This document shows, piece after piece, positions 21,215-31,334 of a DNA stretch of 64,000 bases. A program made the translations under genes and the position numbers. This stretch comes from Isoetes taiwanensis (Eukaryota; Streptophyta; Lycopodiopsida; Isoetales; Isoetaceae), in contig JAJEKV010000139.1 in assembly GCA_021234155.1 (NCBI GenBank), positions 1,546,386-1,610,385 of the forward strand, read 5' to 3'. The first letter of the stretch is position 1; each line of letters opens with the position of its first letter. The notes beneath the pieces were generated by a model. It worked only from the letters and a program-made list of their open reading frames with translations, did not search any database and was not told the origin of the DNA.

Positions 21215-22798
21215 GAACCACATGGGGATGAGGAACTTGACATTTATAACCAATGGATCAAAGAATTGGTGGCGTTTAACTATGACAAGTGTAAGATCAG
21301 CAGCCCAAATTTTGCTGTTCAAACAATTCTTGGGTGCATCAGGAATAAGGATATTCATTCCTTCATAACTTTCAAAGAGGTTAATCTATGCAATAAATCC
21401 CTATCCCCTGTTTCATATCTGGGATTCAGTGGCTGGTTCAAGGTGTTTCAAAACATGAAGAAGACTAATTTCGAGTTCAATAAATGTAAGGGCATCATCA
21501 CTACCCTTTATTCTGATATGGAAAATATTATGTACATGAGAACTTGTCTTGAAGATGAAGCTGGGTTGAAATTTGTTGCTGGCATCACAGCATTGGAAAC
21601 AGCTAATGATATTATGCCAACTTTTCAGAAAGATGAAGTGGTCATTCATAATTCAGAAGTAGAAGTTGATGGAGATACCAATGATTGTTTGTTTTCGGAT
21701 TTTGACCTTAAGGAAGAAGACCTTGCAGGAATAAATTACAAAAAGGAAAGGTTACTTGATATCAAAGAACCACTCAATAAGGAGCTGGATTTGGATGAAA
21801 ATGTCCCTGAGTTGACATTATCGAACTCCACATGTTTTCCAGTTCTCATAGAACAGACCGTGGAATGTTATGCAGGGATTTATGACCATGCTATATGGCT
21901 TAGCCAGAATTTTGCAGCCCTGGCCCCCATAGATTTGGAGACTTGGATTGCCCTGGCTGGCATATCTAATGAAGAGATTAAGGAAGCAAAAGCTGCTGCA
22001 CTCAAACTGGAAAAAGCTTTCTCAAGTATTAATCCAGATCTCAATTTCAAAATGGATTTTTTTGGACTTGTTTGCGTGAAAAATGCTCCCATTGTTATCA
22101 GCCAAAAGGGACACATGGCATTTGCAAACATTGAAAGAAACGATTATTACCTGAAACGCATCTACAGAACACATTGCCCTTATTTCAGGTGCCAATGTGA
22201 AAAAGAAAAATTCAGCTTCAAGAAAAATAATGATGATAAGGGCAAGTGCACAATAGTATGGTTTGACCAAGGGGTATGGTACATAATGAACCATATGGAA
22301 AAACTGTACCCGGGGTCAACTCCAATGCTAAAAATGGTCATTATGACCAAGTTGTTGAACAAGATCATGAAACCAGCTGTTTTGGCATATATATCTCATC
22401 TGGAGGTTAGAAGGATTATGATCGAAATGACATTGCAATATGCCAAGAATCCGAATACTAATCTGAAGGAAGCATTTGGTGGTAGCAAAATAGCTGATAT
22501 CGCAGAAAAAATGATCAGACCTGTGTCTTTTTTGAAGGACAAAATATCTGCTAATAAAAAGTCTTTTTATGGAAAACCTGAGGCTAGCAGTAACAGTACT
22601 CGATCAAAACAGAGTACAACTCGTACTCCTAAAATGCCTCCAAGAATCACCTCTGACCCAAGATGCACTAGGGAGATGGCCCAGATTCCCAGCACTCCAA
22701 CCTCAGGAAATGTGGTTGTTTTGGATGCTTACTCCATTACAAAACTAGATGACAAGATTATATCATTGGAAGATAGTGCTCCTTTGAAACTTGATTAT
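21215..22798 (+). CDS. Exon 2: ~530-residue protein of unknown function, copy 2
   Basis: The exon follows the acceptor GCGTGTATAG (AG at 21213-21214) and is in phase with exon 1: EPHGDEELDIYNQWIKELVA. Blocks shared with copy 1: YDKCKISSPNFAVQT; FSGWFKVF; an acidic middle; ECYAGIYDHAIWLSQNF; a putative zinc-binding RTHCPYFRCQCEKE...GKC (about 22168-22255); HLEVRR; and near the end VVVLD and IISLEDSAPLKLDY, which look like SUMO-interaction motifs. No catalytic family is recognised. It could be a structural or Gag-like partner of the RT. Read straight on, the frame stops at 22817-22819; a weak in-phase donor TAT|GTGGAA at 22798/22799 would link it to the RT exon. Confidence 0.65.
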
Positions 22799-23012
22799 GT
22801 GGAAGATTCACAAGAATGAAATTTGAATCTTTTCGGAGTATATAGAAGCCCTTTAATATGTGGCTGATTTTTGAAAAAGACATAAACATGTAAGACAGCA
22901 TTACAGTCTAGTGCCATTGGGCCAAACATTTTGGAAATATAAATATCAATACTTTCTGAAATTTTTTCCAGTAAACTAATTTGGTAAATTCTGATACATG
23001 GTATTTTTGTAG

Positions 23013-25085
23013 GTGCAAATTGTGAAGAACAGGACCATCATAAGAGATATAAACAAAAATAGACGTTTGCAATGCAATGAAAGAGATAAGGATGCAAAAA
23101 TTGTACATATGACATTTCTTTCTAAAGCAATGGAAAGCTTTGACATTAAAGGTATTTTCTACAACATCATGTATGAAGTATTTCAAGATAGAGGGACAGA
23201 AATTGTAGACAATACGAAATTTGCATGGAGATATGTCGAACAGATTAGGGATAAGGTGTATAAACCATTCCTAGTATTTGCTGATGGTGGGGTTAAGAAA
23301 TGTCCATGCTCAAACCCTAATTTAGCAAAATTCATTGACCAAAGGATAGGCCATGTCAGAACTACTAGCCTGGACATTATACATTCCACAATGCTAAAAA
23401 AGGCAATGGAATGTGGCCTGAACCATATCCCTGACAATGCCTTAAGCATTCAAGAATTTATGGAGGAATTTGCTAAAATGTGCGAGCAATTTTTTCTAGT
23501 GCATAAATATGAGTTGCTAGATCTCTCAGACGTGGATGTGTTGAACTTATGTGAGTTATTACAAAAAATGGCACATGCACAGATCGTGGACTTGAAGAAT
23601 ACTCTTGGCCAAAAAAGATTCTTATGGAAAGACAAGTGTGTACAAAAGAATATTGAATGGCTCAATAAGAATTTATATGTGGCAGGCTTGGATAAAGCAG
23701 CAAATAATGCTGTTTTCATTTGTCCGAAACACATCTTCCAGATGGCCAAACTTAGATTGGAGAGTGCAGATTTCCAAAAGCAGGAACTTAGACCTGATGC
23801 TGTGAAAAAGAAATGTGTTTTAGAAATAAAAAATCATAATGGAGAAATACAGGTACAAAGTATGAAACTCCCCTACTTAATGGCAACATACAAGGAGCAT
23901 AAAGGAGAGTATAGGTGGTTGACAAATGCCCACAATACATTATATACTGAAATTGATGCTACCATAACAGGGATTTTAAATAACTTCTTGGATATATGGC
24001 CTAAAGTCTGCTTTAAGATGACTGCAAAATTTCGATTCTGGAACCCAAGGAAAATTAATGCTTGCTGGATAGTCAATTCCATGTATGATGTGGTTTTAAA
24101 CTTACCATGCAGAATCCACAATGTCTTTTCTGCCGACATAATGAAATGCTATGAGAATATTCCTTTATTTGGGGATGAAGGCATTATAGAGATCCTAAAT
24201 GAAATTGCTGACATGATTTGGGAGTATCAAATGATGGAACATACTTACTTTGACATGCTCATCAAAACAAAGGGTGATGGGATCAAAGTGAAATGGGCTA
24301 AGTCCTCCAAAGACAAAGAGAATATCAGTTGGAAATTGGTTACCAAACAGGAATTTAAAAATATTAATGCTTGGCTTTTGAGCAGCTGCTACGTACAGAT
24401 GGGAAATGAAACATGGAAACAGATTAAGGGAATACCAATGGGCTTTAGCTGCAGCCCTGCGTGGTGCAACTTGTACCTTGCATGGTACGAATTGAGGTTC
24501 ATACTGAACTTGGCACATAACAACAAATATGATCTCATTTACAGATTCCAACATGCAACAAGATACATAGACGACCTAAATGTGATCAATGGGGGCCATG
24601 TGATGGAATTTCTTACTATAGAGGCTGAATTCCCTATTTACAACTTAAATTGTCTAAGTATTAGAGATGAAACAGGTTATGAGGCAAGGGAGAACTCAAG
24701 TACTCCAATTGGAGTTACATGTAACTTTCTGAATATGTCATTTTTGGTCACTGACCACAATAGGGGAACATTTAAAATGAACAGGTATGACAAGAGGAAC
24801 AACTTACTATTCAAGGTGAACAGGTTTATCAGAGCGGATAGCTGCAGACCATACAGACAAGCCTCTAAGGTAATCATTTCACAAATAGCACCATATGTGT
24901 ATGCCCACTCAGAAGCAGAGGAAGCAGCCAAAAGTCTACATGAATTGATCGAAGCTTTTGTAAGTAATGGTTTTGGAAGAAATAAGATTACCCGGATTGT
25001 GCTGGATATTGTACAGGGGGAGGAATTTCCTGGTTTACTGTACAAAATACAGGAAATGGTAAGAAGCCTTAAGCGTATGATATAA
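23013..25085 (+). CDS. Exon 3: Penelope-like reverse transcriptase, no GIY-YIG
   Basis: The frame opens directly behind an acceptor, GTATTTTTGTAG|GTGCAA, and an in-frame TAG overlaps that AG. The exon has no ATG until residue 33, so it is translated after splicing. Numbering from 23013: GHVRTT (113-118); DKAANN..FIC (227-237); YKEHKGEYRWL (293-303), equivalent to the PK-HK..R block; motif A ADIMKCYENIP (374-384, Asp375); motif B IPMGFSCSPAWCNLYL (474-489); motif C RYIDDL (517-522); NFLNMSF; and RYDKRN (591-596). The DKAANN, YIDDL and YDKRN combination marks a family I know from invertebrate and plant genomes as Penelope-related. The frame ends at residue 690 with no GIY-YIG or other nuclease, so target-site choice would have to be nuclease-independent or use an end such as a telomere. 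All motifs look intact. Confidence 0.7.
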   Translation: MQIVKNRTIIRDINKNRRLQCNERDKDAKIVHMTFLSKAMESFDIKGIFYNIMYEVFQDRGTEIVDNTKFAWRYVEQIRDKVYKPFLVFADGGVKKCPCSNPNLAKFIDQRIGHVRTTSLDIIHSTMLKKAMECGLNHIPDNALSIQEFMEEFAKMCEQFFLVHKYELLDLSDVDVLNLCELLQKMAHAQIVDLKNTLGQKRFLWKDKCVQKNIEWLNKNLYVAGLDKAANNAVFICPKHIFQMAKLRLESADFQKQELRPDAVKKKCVLEIKNHNGEIQVQSMKLPYLMATYKEHKGEYRWLTNAHNTLYTEIDATITGILNNFLDIWPKVCFKMTAKFRFWNPRKINACWIVNSMYDVVLNLPCRIHNVFSADIMKCYENIPLFGDEGIIEILNEIADMIWEYQMMEHTYFDMLIKTKGDGIKVKWAKSSKDKENISWKLVTKQEFKNINAWLLSSCYVQMGNETWKQIKGIPMGFSCSPAWCNLYLAWYELRFILNLAHNNKYDLIYRFQHATRYIDDLNVINGGHVMEFLTIEAEFPIYNLNCLSIRDETGYEARENSSTPIGVTCNFLNMSFLVTDHNRGTFKMNRYDKRNNLLFKVNRFIRADSCRPYRQASKVIISQIAPYVYAHSEAEEAAKSLHELIEAFVSNGFGRNKITRIVLDIVQGEEFPGLLYKIQEMVRSLKRMI

Positions 25086-25253
25086 AAAAACAATCTGAAA
25101 ACTTTGAGTTATTGGTTGAATAAGGTGGAACAAGATTGGTGGGGTAGGGCCTTGGTGCAACAAGGTCCTATGCCCCTTGTTGCTACCAAACAAAGTTAGA
25201 ATTCATGCATATAAATATTAATAGGCCCCCCTGACCTGTGGTAGGAGGCAGGG
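25086..25253 (+). other. 3' flank of copy 2
   Basis: Non-coding sequence between the RT stop and the start of the repeated 5' segment. It contains a small imperfect inverted repeat, GGTGCAACAAGG...CCTTGTTGCTACC, which could form a hairpin at the element's 3' end, and a TATAAATATTAAT stretch. No poly-A signal is convincing. Confidence 0.4.
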
Positions 25254-25766
25254 TTTTTTATTATTTGAATATAATTATAGAAGTATAATGTGAAAAAAGT
25301 GGGATATGAATGGACCAATAGTTATTAAGGTGCTTTGCCTACAATGGGTCGTTGAAGTTTAATGTTAAAAGGTTGAGCATGGAATACAAAATACAATGTC
25401 TAGAATATTGTTTGAATACTAACATTTACAGGAAAGTATTACATTCAAAAAAATTTTAGGGCAAACAAGATGCCGGATATTAGCTTTAGGGCAACGTGAA
25501 GCCGCTGGAACCATACCGGATTTTTGCTTTAGGGCAACACGAAGCATCTGGAACCAGGAGAATATTTACAGGATTAAAGAGATAAGAAGATATGACAGCT
25601 TGGAATGAAGAACACACGACAGTCTAATTTAGGTATGATGCTACACTTAGAACTGTCGGTATTAAGGATTGTGTCTGGCTACTTAAGACATGCATTCTGA
25701 ATATGGTAATTCCACTGTTTTAGAAGTAGAAGGCCGCTACCCGAGGGCGGATCCCCAGTAGCCAAC

Positions 25767-26123
25767 ATGCCCGTAAAGAAAGGGGACTTGAATCATGCTA
25801 CCCGAAGAGGGATGGCTCAAGCAAAGCGTAATGAAGGGGTAAGTAAGAAGATCTATCCGCTTCACAAATCGCTGAAGGATCCTGCCTTTAAAGGCTTGCC
25901 AAAGTGGAGAGAAAGGTAAGGCGGGGGGATAAGGATTATGCTTTGAAGGCACAAAAGAATTCCTAAACCCATTTCAGATTTTGGGGAGGGAAATATCAAT
26001 GCTGCAGACACCAGAGATGCTTCCAAGGATGATACATATGAAGTTGCTTACAACAACAAAGAGGCTGAATGTACTGAAGGAACCAGTATGAAGAAACCAA
26101 AGGGATCTACTCGAATCTCTAAG
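25767..26123 (+). pseudogene. Broken duplicate of exon 1
   Basis: Starts MPVKKGDLNHATRRGM. It is frameshifted after about 40 codons relative to 19485-19835 by extra bases near 25887 and in the GCGGGGGG region near 25922-25928. The donor TCTAAG|GTTTGATAG is kept at 26123/26124. Confidence 0.8.
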
Positions 26124-26392
26124 GTTTGATAGGAGTAGCTTGAGAATTTAAATTGATAAGCTTATGGATGATAATTTGGATGCTGAATTTGATCTTAAGT
26201 AGGAAAATTAAGAATGTAACATGCTGTCCTAGTTTCCAGGATAATGATAGAAACAGCCTTAAAATGATCTCATGGACTGATTTCTCTTGGAAGCTTATGT
26301 TAAATATATTTGGCTAAGTAGCGAAAATATAGGCAGGGTGAAATGGGATAACCTCAAGGAAATCCATGACACCTGCTAGTAGCTTAGGCTTT

Positions 26393-26438
26393 TACCCAAT
26401 TCCTGGCTAACTGTCCTTTGGTTCTACTGCAGGTAACA
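26393..26438 (+). promoter_or_regulatory. Third copy of the putative recursive splice site
   Basis: Same sequence as 20105-20150, with CTGCAG|GTAACA at 26432/26433. It is part of the large duplication and therefore not independent evidence of conservation. Confidence 0.4.
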
Positions 26439-27384
26439 GATTTCCTTGCTCTCTGTTTTGTATTTTCAAAAGGAGACAAAAGCTGATCCATGTAATTCCT
26501 GAAGATGGGGAGGAAATTTAGCATTCATGAACATATGTTTTCAGTATGCTTGGTAATATCTTCTTGCAGTAGATTAGCAGTTGTATGGATGTAAGTATGA
26601 CCAGAAATATATTTGCTTATGCAATTGACCTTTTAAAGAAGTGTCTAAACAATGGAAAATAATGAGAATTTTTCTAATTTATTTGCTGGGTATATGGTCT
26701 TTTATTGGAGATCTTGTGAAATTATGAATTTAAAAGTGTCTTAGGCATATGCTGTATAGTTTATTTACTGGATACATGGAAATAAATTCAGAGTATGCTT
26801 GATAATAAGTTGAATTGTAGCTTGAAGTGGTTGATCTATTTGCTGGAATTTTGCTTGTGAACAAGCTTAAATGTGTTTCGAGCCTATATCAGGGAATATA
26901 TGTCATAGATGCATGGATATGAAAACAGATTGGTTTAAAGGAATTTAGTGCATTTGCTGTTTGCATGCAAAACAGAAATATGGATTGGATTTTAGCTATG
27001 ATACATTTAGAGATGTAATGGAATTCTGGGGCAGAATAGTGATAATGTATTTTAAAGAGTCATTTGGTCAAGTGAAAGCAATAATATGAATACTTTCAGA
27101 ACATGATGATATTCCAATGGTCACTTATTAGGATAATGCTTAAGGTAAAGTTGGCTTAGCTCAACGTATCATATGATTGAAGTTAATTTGCTAAATAGAT
27201 AAACATATCTCCATTGTGGGTTATTGAATTGGAAAAAGACATAATTAAAATTGGATATAGGATAAAATGTTTAACCAGGACATTGACCTAGACATAAGGG
27301 TATCTGCTTATGTTTAGGACTGCAAATTGGGCTGTCTTTTTGACAGAAAGAAAGAGGTTCTAGTAGTCTAGAACTGATTTGGGG

Positions 27385-28100
27385 TTTTTTTTTTTTTTTT
27401 TTTACCATGGTGAGCTTTCTTTGGTATTCCATGTTCTTTTGCATGATAAAATTGGCAATATTCAGGTACTAACTATAAGTTCTTGTTACTTGTTTTAAAC
27501 ACATAAGCAAAGACAAAAAATAAAATGATAAAAGTCTCCAATGAACAGAATGATAAAAGTCCATCTCCAATTAACGACGGCATTATAGGACCAAAATAAT
27601 ACACGATGAAAAAGTACTTTAGACGTTTTAGTTTCCAGCTACTGCATTTAATGTTCCCAATAACTTTTCCATGTTATTAGTACTCTAAATACTACTGAAT
27701 GATATTCTAATTGAACTTTTATTAATCTTCTTTATTTTGCTGAGTAACTTCACTTTTAAAACGTTTTTTGTCATTACTGGTGCAGTCATTTCTTTTACGT
27801 TCTTTTTTCTTTGTTTATTATGCATGATGCAAACTTAGACTTGAATTGAATCCAATAGTACATATTGATAAAAAAGCATTTAAATATGTCAAAAAAGCAT
27901 TTTTAATGAACTACAAAATGACAAAAATTGAAGTAAAACTGCCACAACGAAGACTTCTATTTGGATATAAAATTTAGAGCTATGTTCTTATAAGATTGAC
28001 ATGTACATATGTCACAAAAAGAACTAAATGTTGACACAATTTTGTTATTACCTATAAAAGTCAGAATTATGTTATAAAAACAATATATGATTGTTATATC
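27385..28100. other. No gene seen; AT-rich
   Basis: Opens with a T tract (27385-27402) and continues as AT-rich sequence with stops in all frames. It separates the truncated tandem unit from the minus-strand LINE fragment. Confidence 0.5.
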
Positions 28101-28869
28101 TTAGTTTTTGCTAGATTTACCGTTAGCCCGGTATTCTTCCCCTTGCTGTTCTGCTATGTAACCCTGCAAAGCGTCTATGTATATCCCATATAGAGTTGGG
28201 GATAGCGGGCAACCCTGTTTTACGCCTGTGTCACAGTTTATTGGCTGTCCTTCTTGCTCTATCTTGGCATGTACCCTATGGTATAGTCTTGCAATCGATC
28301 CTACCATGTTTCTTGGAGCTTGCATGTCCATCAAACTTTGTAATAGCTTCTCCCTCGGGACTGTGTCGAATGCTTTCCTGAAATCTACAAAACAGCAGAT
28401 GATCTTTCTTCCCTGTGCCTTGTTCTGTTCTATTAATATCTGAAGGGTTACTAGATGGTCTGTGGTTGAGTGTTCCGGTCTGAATCCTGCTTGCCCTTGT
28501 GCTCTCATGTTTCCCTTTTCTGCCCATTTCTTTAATTTGTTTGTCCGGTGCCTTTCTAGAACCATTTTCACGAAAATGGAACTCACCATTATTGTTCTAT
28601 AGTTTCCTGGATCTTGCCTGCTTCCTGCCTTATGTAGAGGTATGACTCTATTGTACGTCCACCTGTCTGGAAGCTCTGTATGTATTATGCCATTGAAAAT
28701 GTCCATGACCTGTTTGCCAATTTCTGTTTTAGCACATTTCAATAATTCCACGGTCAGACCGTATAGATCCTGGGCTTTGTGGTTAGCCATCCTGTTTAGG
28801 GCTATCATTACCTCTTGCATGTTGAAGCATGGTTTATCCTATCCTGCAAAGATTGGTATTGGTACGGGG
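28101..28869 (-). pseudogene. LINE reverse transcriptase fragment, catalytic box deleted
   Basis: The frame from about 28820 reads MANHKAQDLYGLTVELLK (the KA-G-DG block), RTIMVSSIFVKMVLE, QAGFRPEHSTTDHLVTL, FVDFRKAFDTVPREKL (motif A) and GVKQGCPLSPTLYGIYIDAL (motif B). These are classical LINE RT blocks. After GEEY the sequence jumps to RANGKSSKN in this frame; at nucleotide level it resumes at a point matching GLTVNLAKTK of the copy at 37.8 kb. About 130 bp that would encode the YADD box (motif C) are therefore missing, and the enzyme cannot be active. Confidence 0.85.
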
Positions 28870-29591
28870 GTTTGAAGTTTTGAAGTTTCTCATATGGTGA
28901 CATACAAACTGCATGTTTGTCTGCAAAACCGTTTGGAATGAGTCATTATGAGGTTTTCAATGTTGAAGCCTCATTCAAGGTGAATCTCTTACATGTTCTT
29001 TACAATTAAACGTCGTTCTAGATTCTATACTTCTCGTAAAATCTTATAATATTTTGTAAATCTTGTTATACAAGATAATAAATTCTAGACATCTATACCC
29101 CACAAACGAGGAACTTTGTGTACGGTGTAGATTAAGGAATAAAGGGCGAATATGCCTATCCAACGACTCTCGCCCCTCGTCACCAGGTTGAATCCTTTTA
29201 AACAAAAAAGGGGGTTTAAGGGGAATTTAATTTTAAAGGCGTAATGTAATAGTTTGTGTTATCGTTAAAAATTTTTTGCTTCGGGGCCAAAAAAAACAAC
29301 AACATTAATATCTAGCATAATAACAACACACGGATGATAAAAGATAAATTAATACGGAAAGCAACAACAATTGAGCTTTGGAACCATCGTTTTGTAGTTT
29401 GAAGATATAATCTTCAATCGACAAGAAGTATAGAATCTAGAACGCCGCGTTTAATTGTAAAGAACATGTAAGAGATTCACCTTGAATGAGGCTTCAACAT
29501 TGAAAACCTCATAATGACTCATTCCAAACGGTTTTGCGGAACAAACATGCGCTTTGTATATCACCATATGAGAAACTTCAAAACTTCAAAC
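28870..29591. mobile_element. Non-autonomous element with ~165-bp terminal inverted repeats
   Basis: The left arm 28870-29036 starts GTTTGAAGTTTTGAAGTTTC and is the reverse complement of the right arm, about 29423-29591, with few mismatches. The ~390-bp centre is AT-rich and has no ORF. Long inverted repeats and no coding capacity suggest a MULE-like or foldback MITE. A target-site duplication could not be recognised. It is inserted in the LINE just upstream of its RT domain. Confidence 0.75.
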
Positions 29592-31334
29592 TGCAATACA
29601 TATTATTATGATCGCCTGCAGAGAATACACATCATGGTAATGAAGTTGAATCTGTTGCAAATAACTCAAACAAAGCTGGGAATGATTTGAATATGTTGCA
29701 TAAGATAACAAAGCTTGAAGATTGAAGAAAAATAGAGTGCTTGAAGCTTCATTGCCGCATTTAGGATGTCTTCATAATACAATGCCCTCATAATTCCAAA
29801 TCATGTAACATTCGAAATATGGATACAAAAGGACTTTCAAAGGACATCTCACCAAAATGGAGGGGCTGAACCTTCATTCTTGTACTCAAGGTACTCTACA
29901 TCTTTATAATGCACTTGGAGATTCGATGACACGTGCACAAAAGCAATGAGAATTTCCTTCATTTTGGTGGACTGCCATATCATCATAGGCAAAGCATTAC
30001 ATAGTGACACATTTTAGTGACACATTTGCTTCACAATTCAAGATCATGGTATGAGTTGAATACACCGCAAGAAAGTGCGAATGAGTTGAACATGATGCAT
30101 AAGATAACAATCGGATAAATAATAGTTTGTTGACTTATTTGCCAAGTTATCATATTTTTTAAAAAAGACAATCACCATATCTTTGCCCGTTCGGATAACA
30201 TGCAATGGACCCGTATGTGTTTCATGAGCTCTTCATTCTTTATTCAAAACCGCAGAACTTGACATGTTTAAAAAAGACAATCACCATCATATCTTTGCGG
30301 TTCGGATAACATGCAATGGACCTCAGTATGTGTTTCATGAGTTCTTCATTCTTTACTCAAAATGCAGAGCACTAACATGTACCTGCATAATCGAATAAAA
30401 TACATATTGCAATAATACCACTGGCATGAAAGTGATGATCTTTGAATCAACAGATGAAAATGAATCAAAGGCCTTTCGAGTGCTTCTCTGCTTTGTCTTG
30501 TCGTGATCTTGCTTTTAACAAAATGTTCATAACTTCACGGCTCCACACTCCAATTATTTGGAACTTCTTGAGATCTTCCAGATATTATAATCGAAGTCAG
30601 CATTAAGGGGTACGAATGAAGAGCAGAAGTTGTGGCATTCAAAAACATATGAATTACCTCTATCCTTTGACTGGCCAGCAAGATATGGATGTGATTTCTA
30701 AATATTGTACTGAAAAATGCTTGAATTTGTTGAGATATTTACTTGTATGCAGCCTAATAAGTCTTAAGTATCTGCTTCCACTTTCTACAACAAAAGCTTA
30801 AATCCATCTGCTTCTCGCCTTTGGTTCTATGCCCAAAGATCACACTTATCATCTCCTATTCTGTAATAGATGTAGCAAAGAACTGTAATATAATCACTTT
30901 ATGTGTTTCTACATATTCAGCTGTGCAAGGGTTTTTATGATCACACGTATCATCATCTGCATCTTTCTTGGTATTGTACAAAGCGATTACGAGGTCCCAG
31001 CACTGAACAATCTTGAATAATCGGGGCTGTTGAAGCTGCACCTGATGGAAGAGCCTACATTTGTTCAAAGTCGCAGTGATTGCTTATGGCCCCGACCTTA
31101 TAGTTGCATGGCTTATGGAACTAGATAAAAATGTTACTTCCCGCTTTTACTCTGAGCCCTAACGGTTCCAGAAGTTAACGTAACAATTGTGGGATGCTAA
31201 AAATGATGTGTGCAATGCATCCCCGCCATGGCCGAGATACCTAACATGCTCGATGGGCCATGTCCAACAGTATGTTTATCTTCCTTCGGGCTTTGTGGGT
31301 TTGATAGCATGAAGCATAGGCCGATCGGTTAGTC
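29592..31334. other. AT-rich insertion within the LINE; no gene
   Basis: No durable frame. It contains loosely repeated phrases around GTTGCATAAGATAACAA (about 29693 and 30098) and the exact-looking duplication at 30160-30380. It may be part of a larger non-autonomous element related to the flanking inverted-repeat unit. Confidence 0.4.
30160..30380. repeat. ~108-bp tandem duplication
   Basis: Two units begin AAAAAAGACAATCACCAT and contain TTCGGATAACATGCAATGGA and GTGTTTCATGAG, starting near 30162 and 30270. They differ by a few indels. Confidence 0.8.

Larger units (their letters stand above)
19005..25253 (+). mobile_element. Intron-containing Penelope-like retroelement, copy 2, complete
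   Basis: The unit comprises 5' sequence with TTTAGGG-containing repeats, exon 1 (19485-19835), a 1.4-kb phase-0 intron, exon 2 (21215-22798), a ~214-bp intron and an RT exon (23013-25085), then a short 3' flank. Its first 2.1 kb (19005-21099) reappears at 25254-27384, directly after the 3' flank. This head-to-tail partial dimer is the pseudo-LTR arrangement known for Penelope-like elements, which are also known to retain introns. There are no LTR-like TG...CA ends, primer-binding site, protease or integrase, and no GIY-YIG nuclease after the RT. If the weak TAT|GTGGAA donor is used, one spliced frame of about 1335 codons covers all three exons. Confidence 0.65.
25254..27384 (+). repeat. 2.1-kb head-to-tail repeat, right copy (truncated tandem unit)
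   Basis: Second copy of 19005-21099, starting at the T tract immediately after the 3' flank of copy 2. It includes a broken exon 1 and intron 1 with the CAG|GTAAC site. It stops at GATTTGGGG and is followed by a T tract (27385-27402), so exons 2 and 3 are missing. Confidence 0.85.

Noticed and set aside
23013-25085. RT as a group II intron or LINE reverse transcriptase
   Set aside because: The DKAANN, YIDDL and YDKRN blocks and the lack of maturase, HNH or AP-endonuclease domains fit the Penelope-related family better. No group II intron domain V-like structure was seen.
19005-27384. 19005-21099 and 25254-27384 as LTRs of an LTR retrotransposon
   Set aside because: They contain a coding exon and a splice site, lack TG/CA ends, and no primer-binding site, polypurine tract, protease or integrase lies between them.
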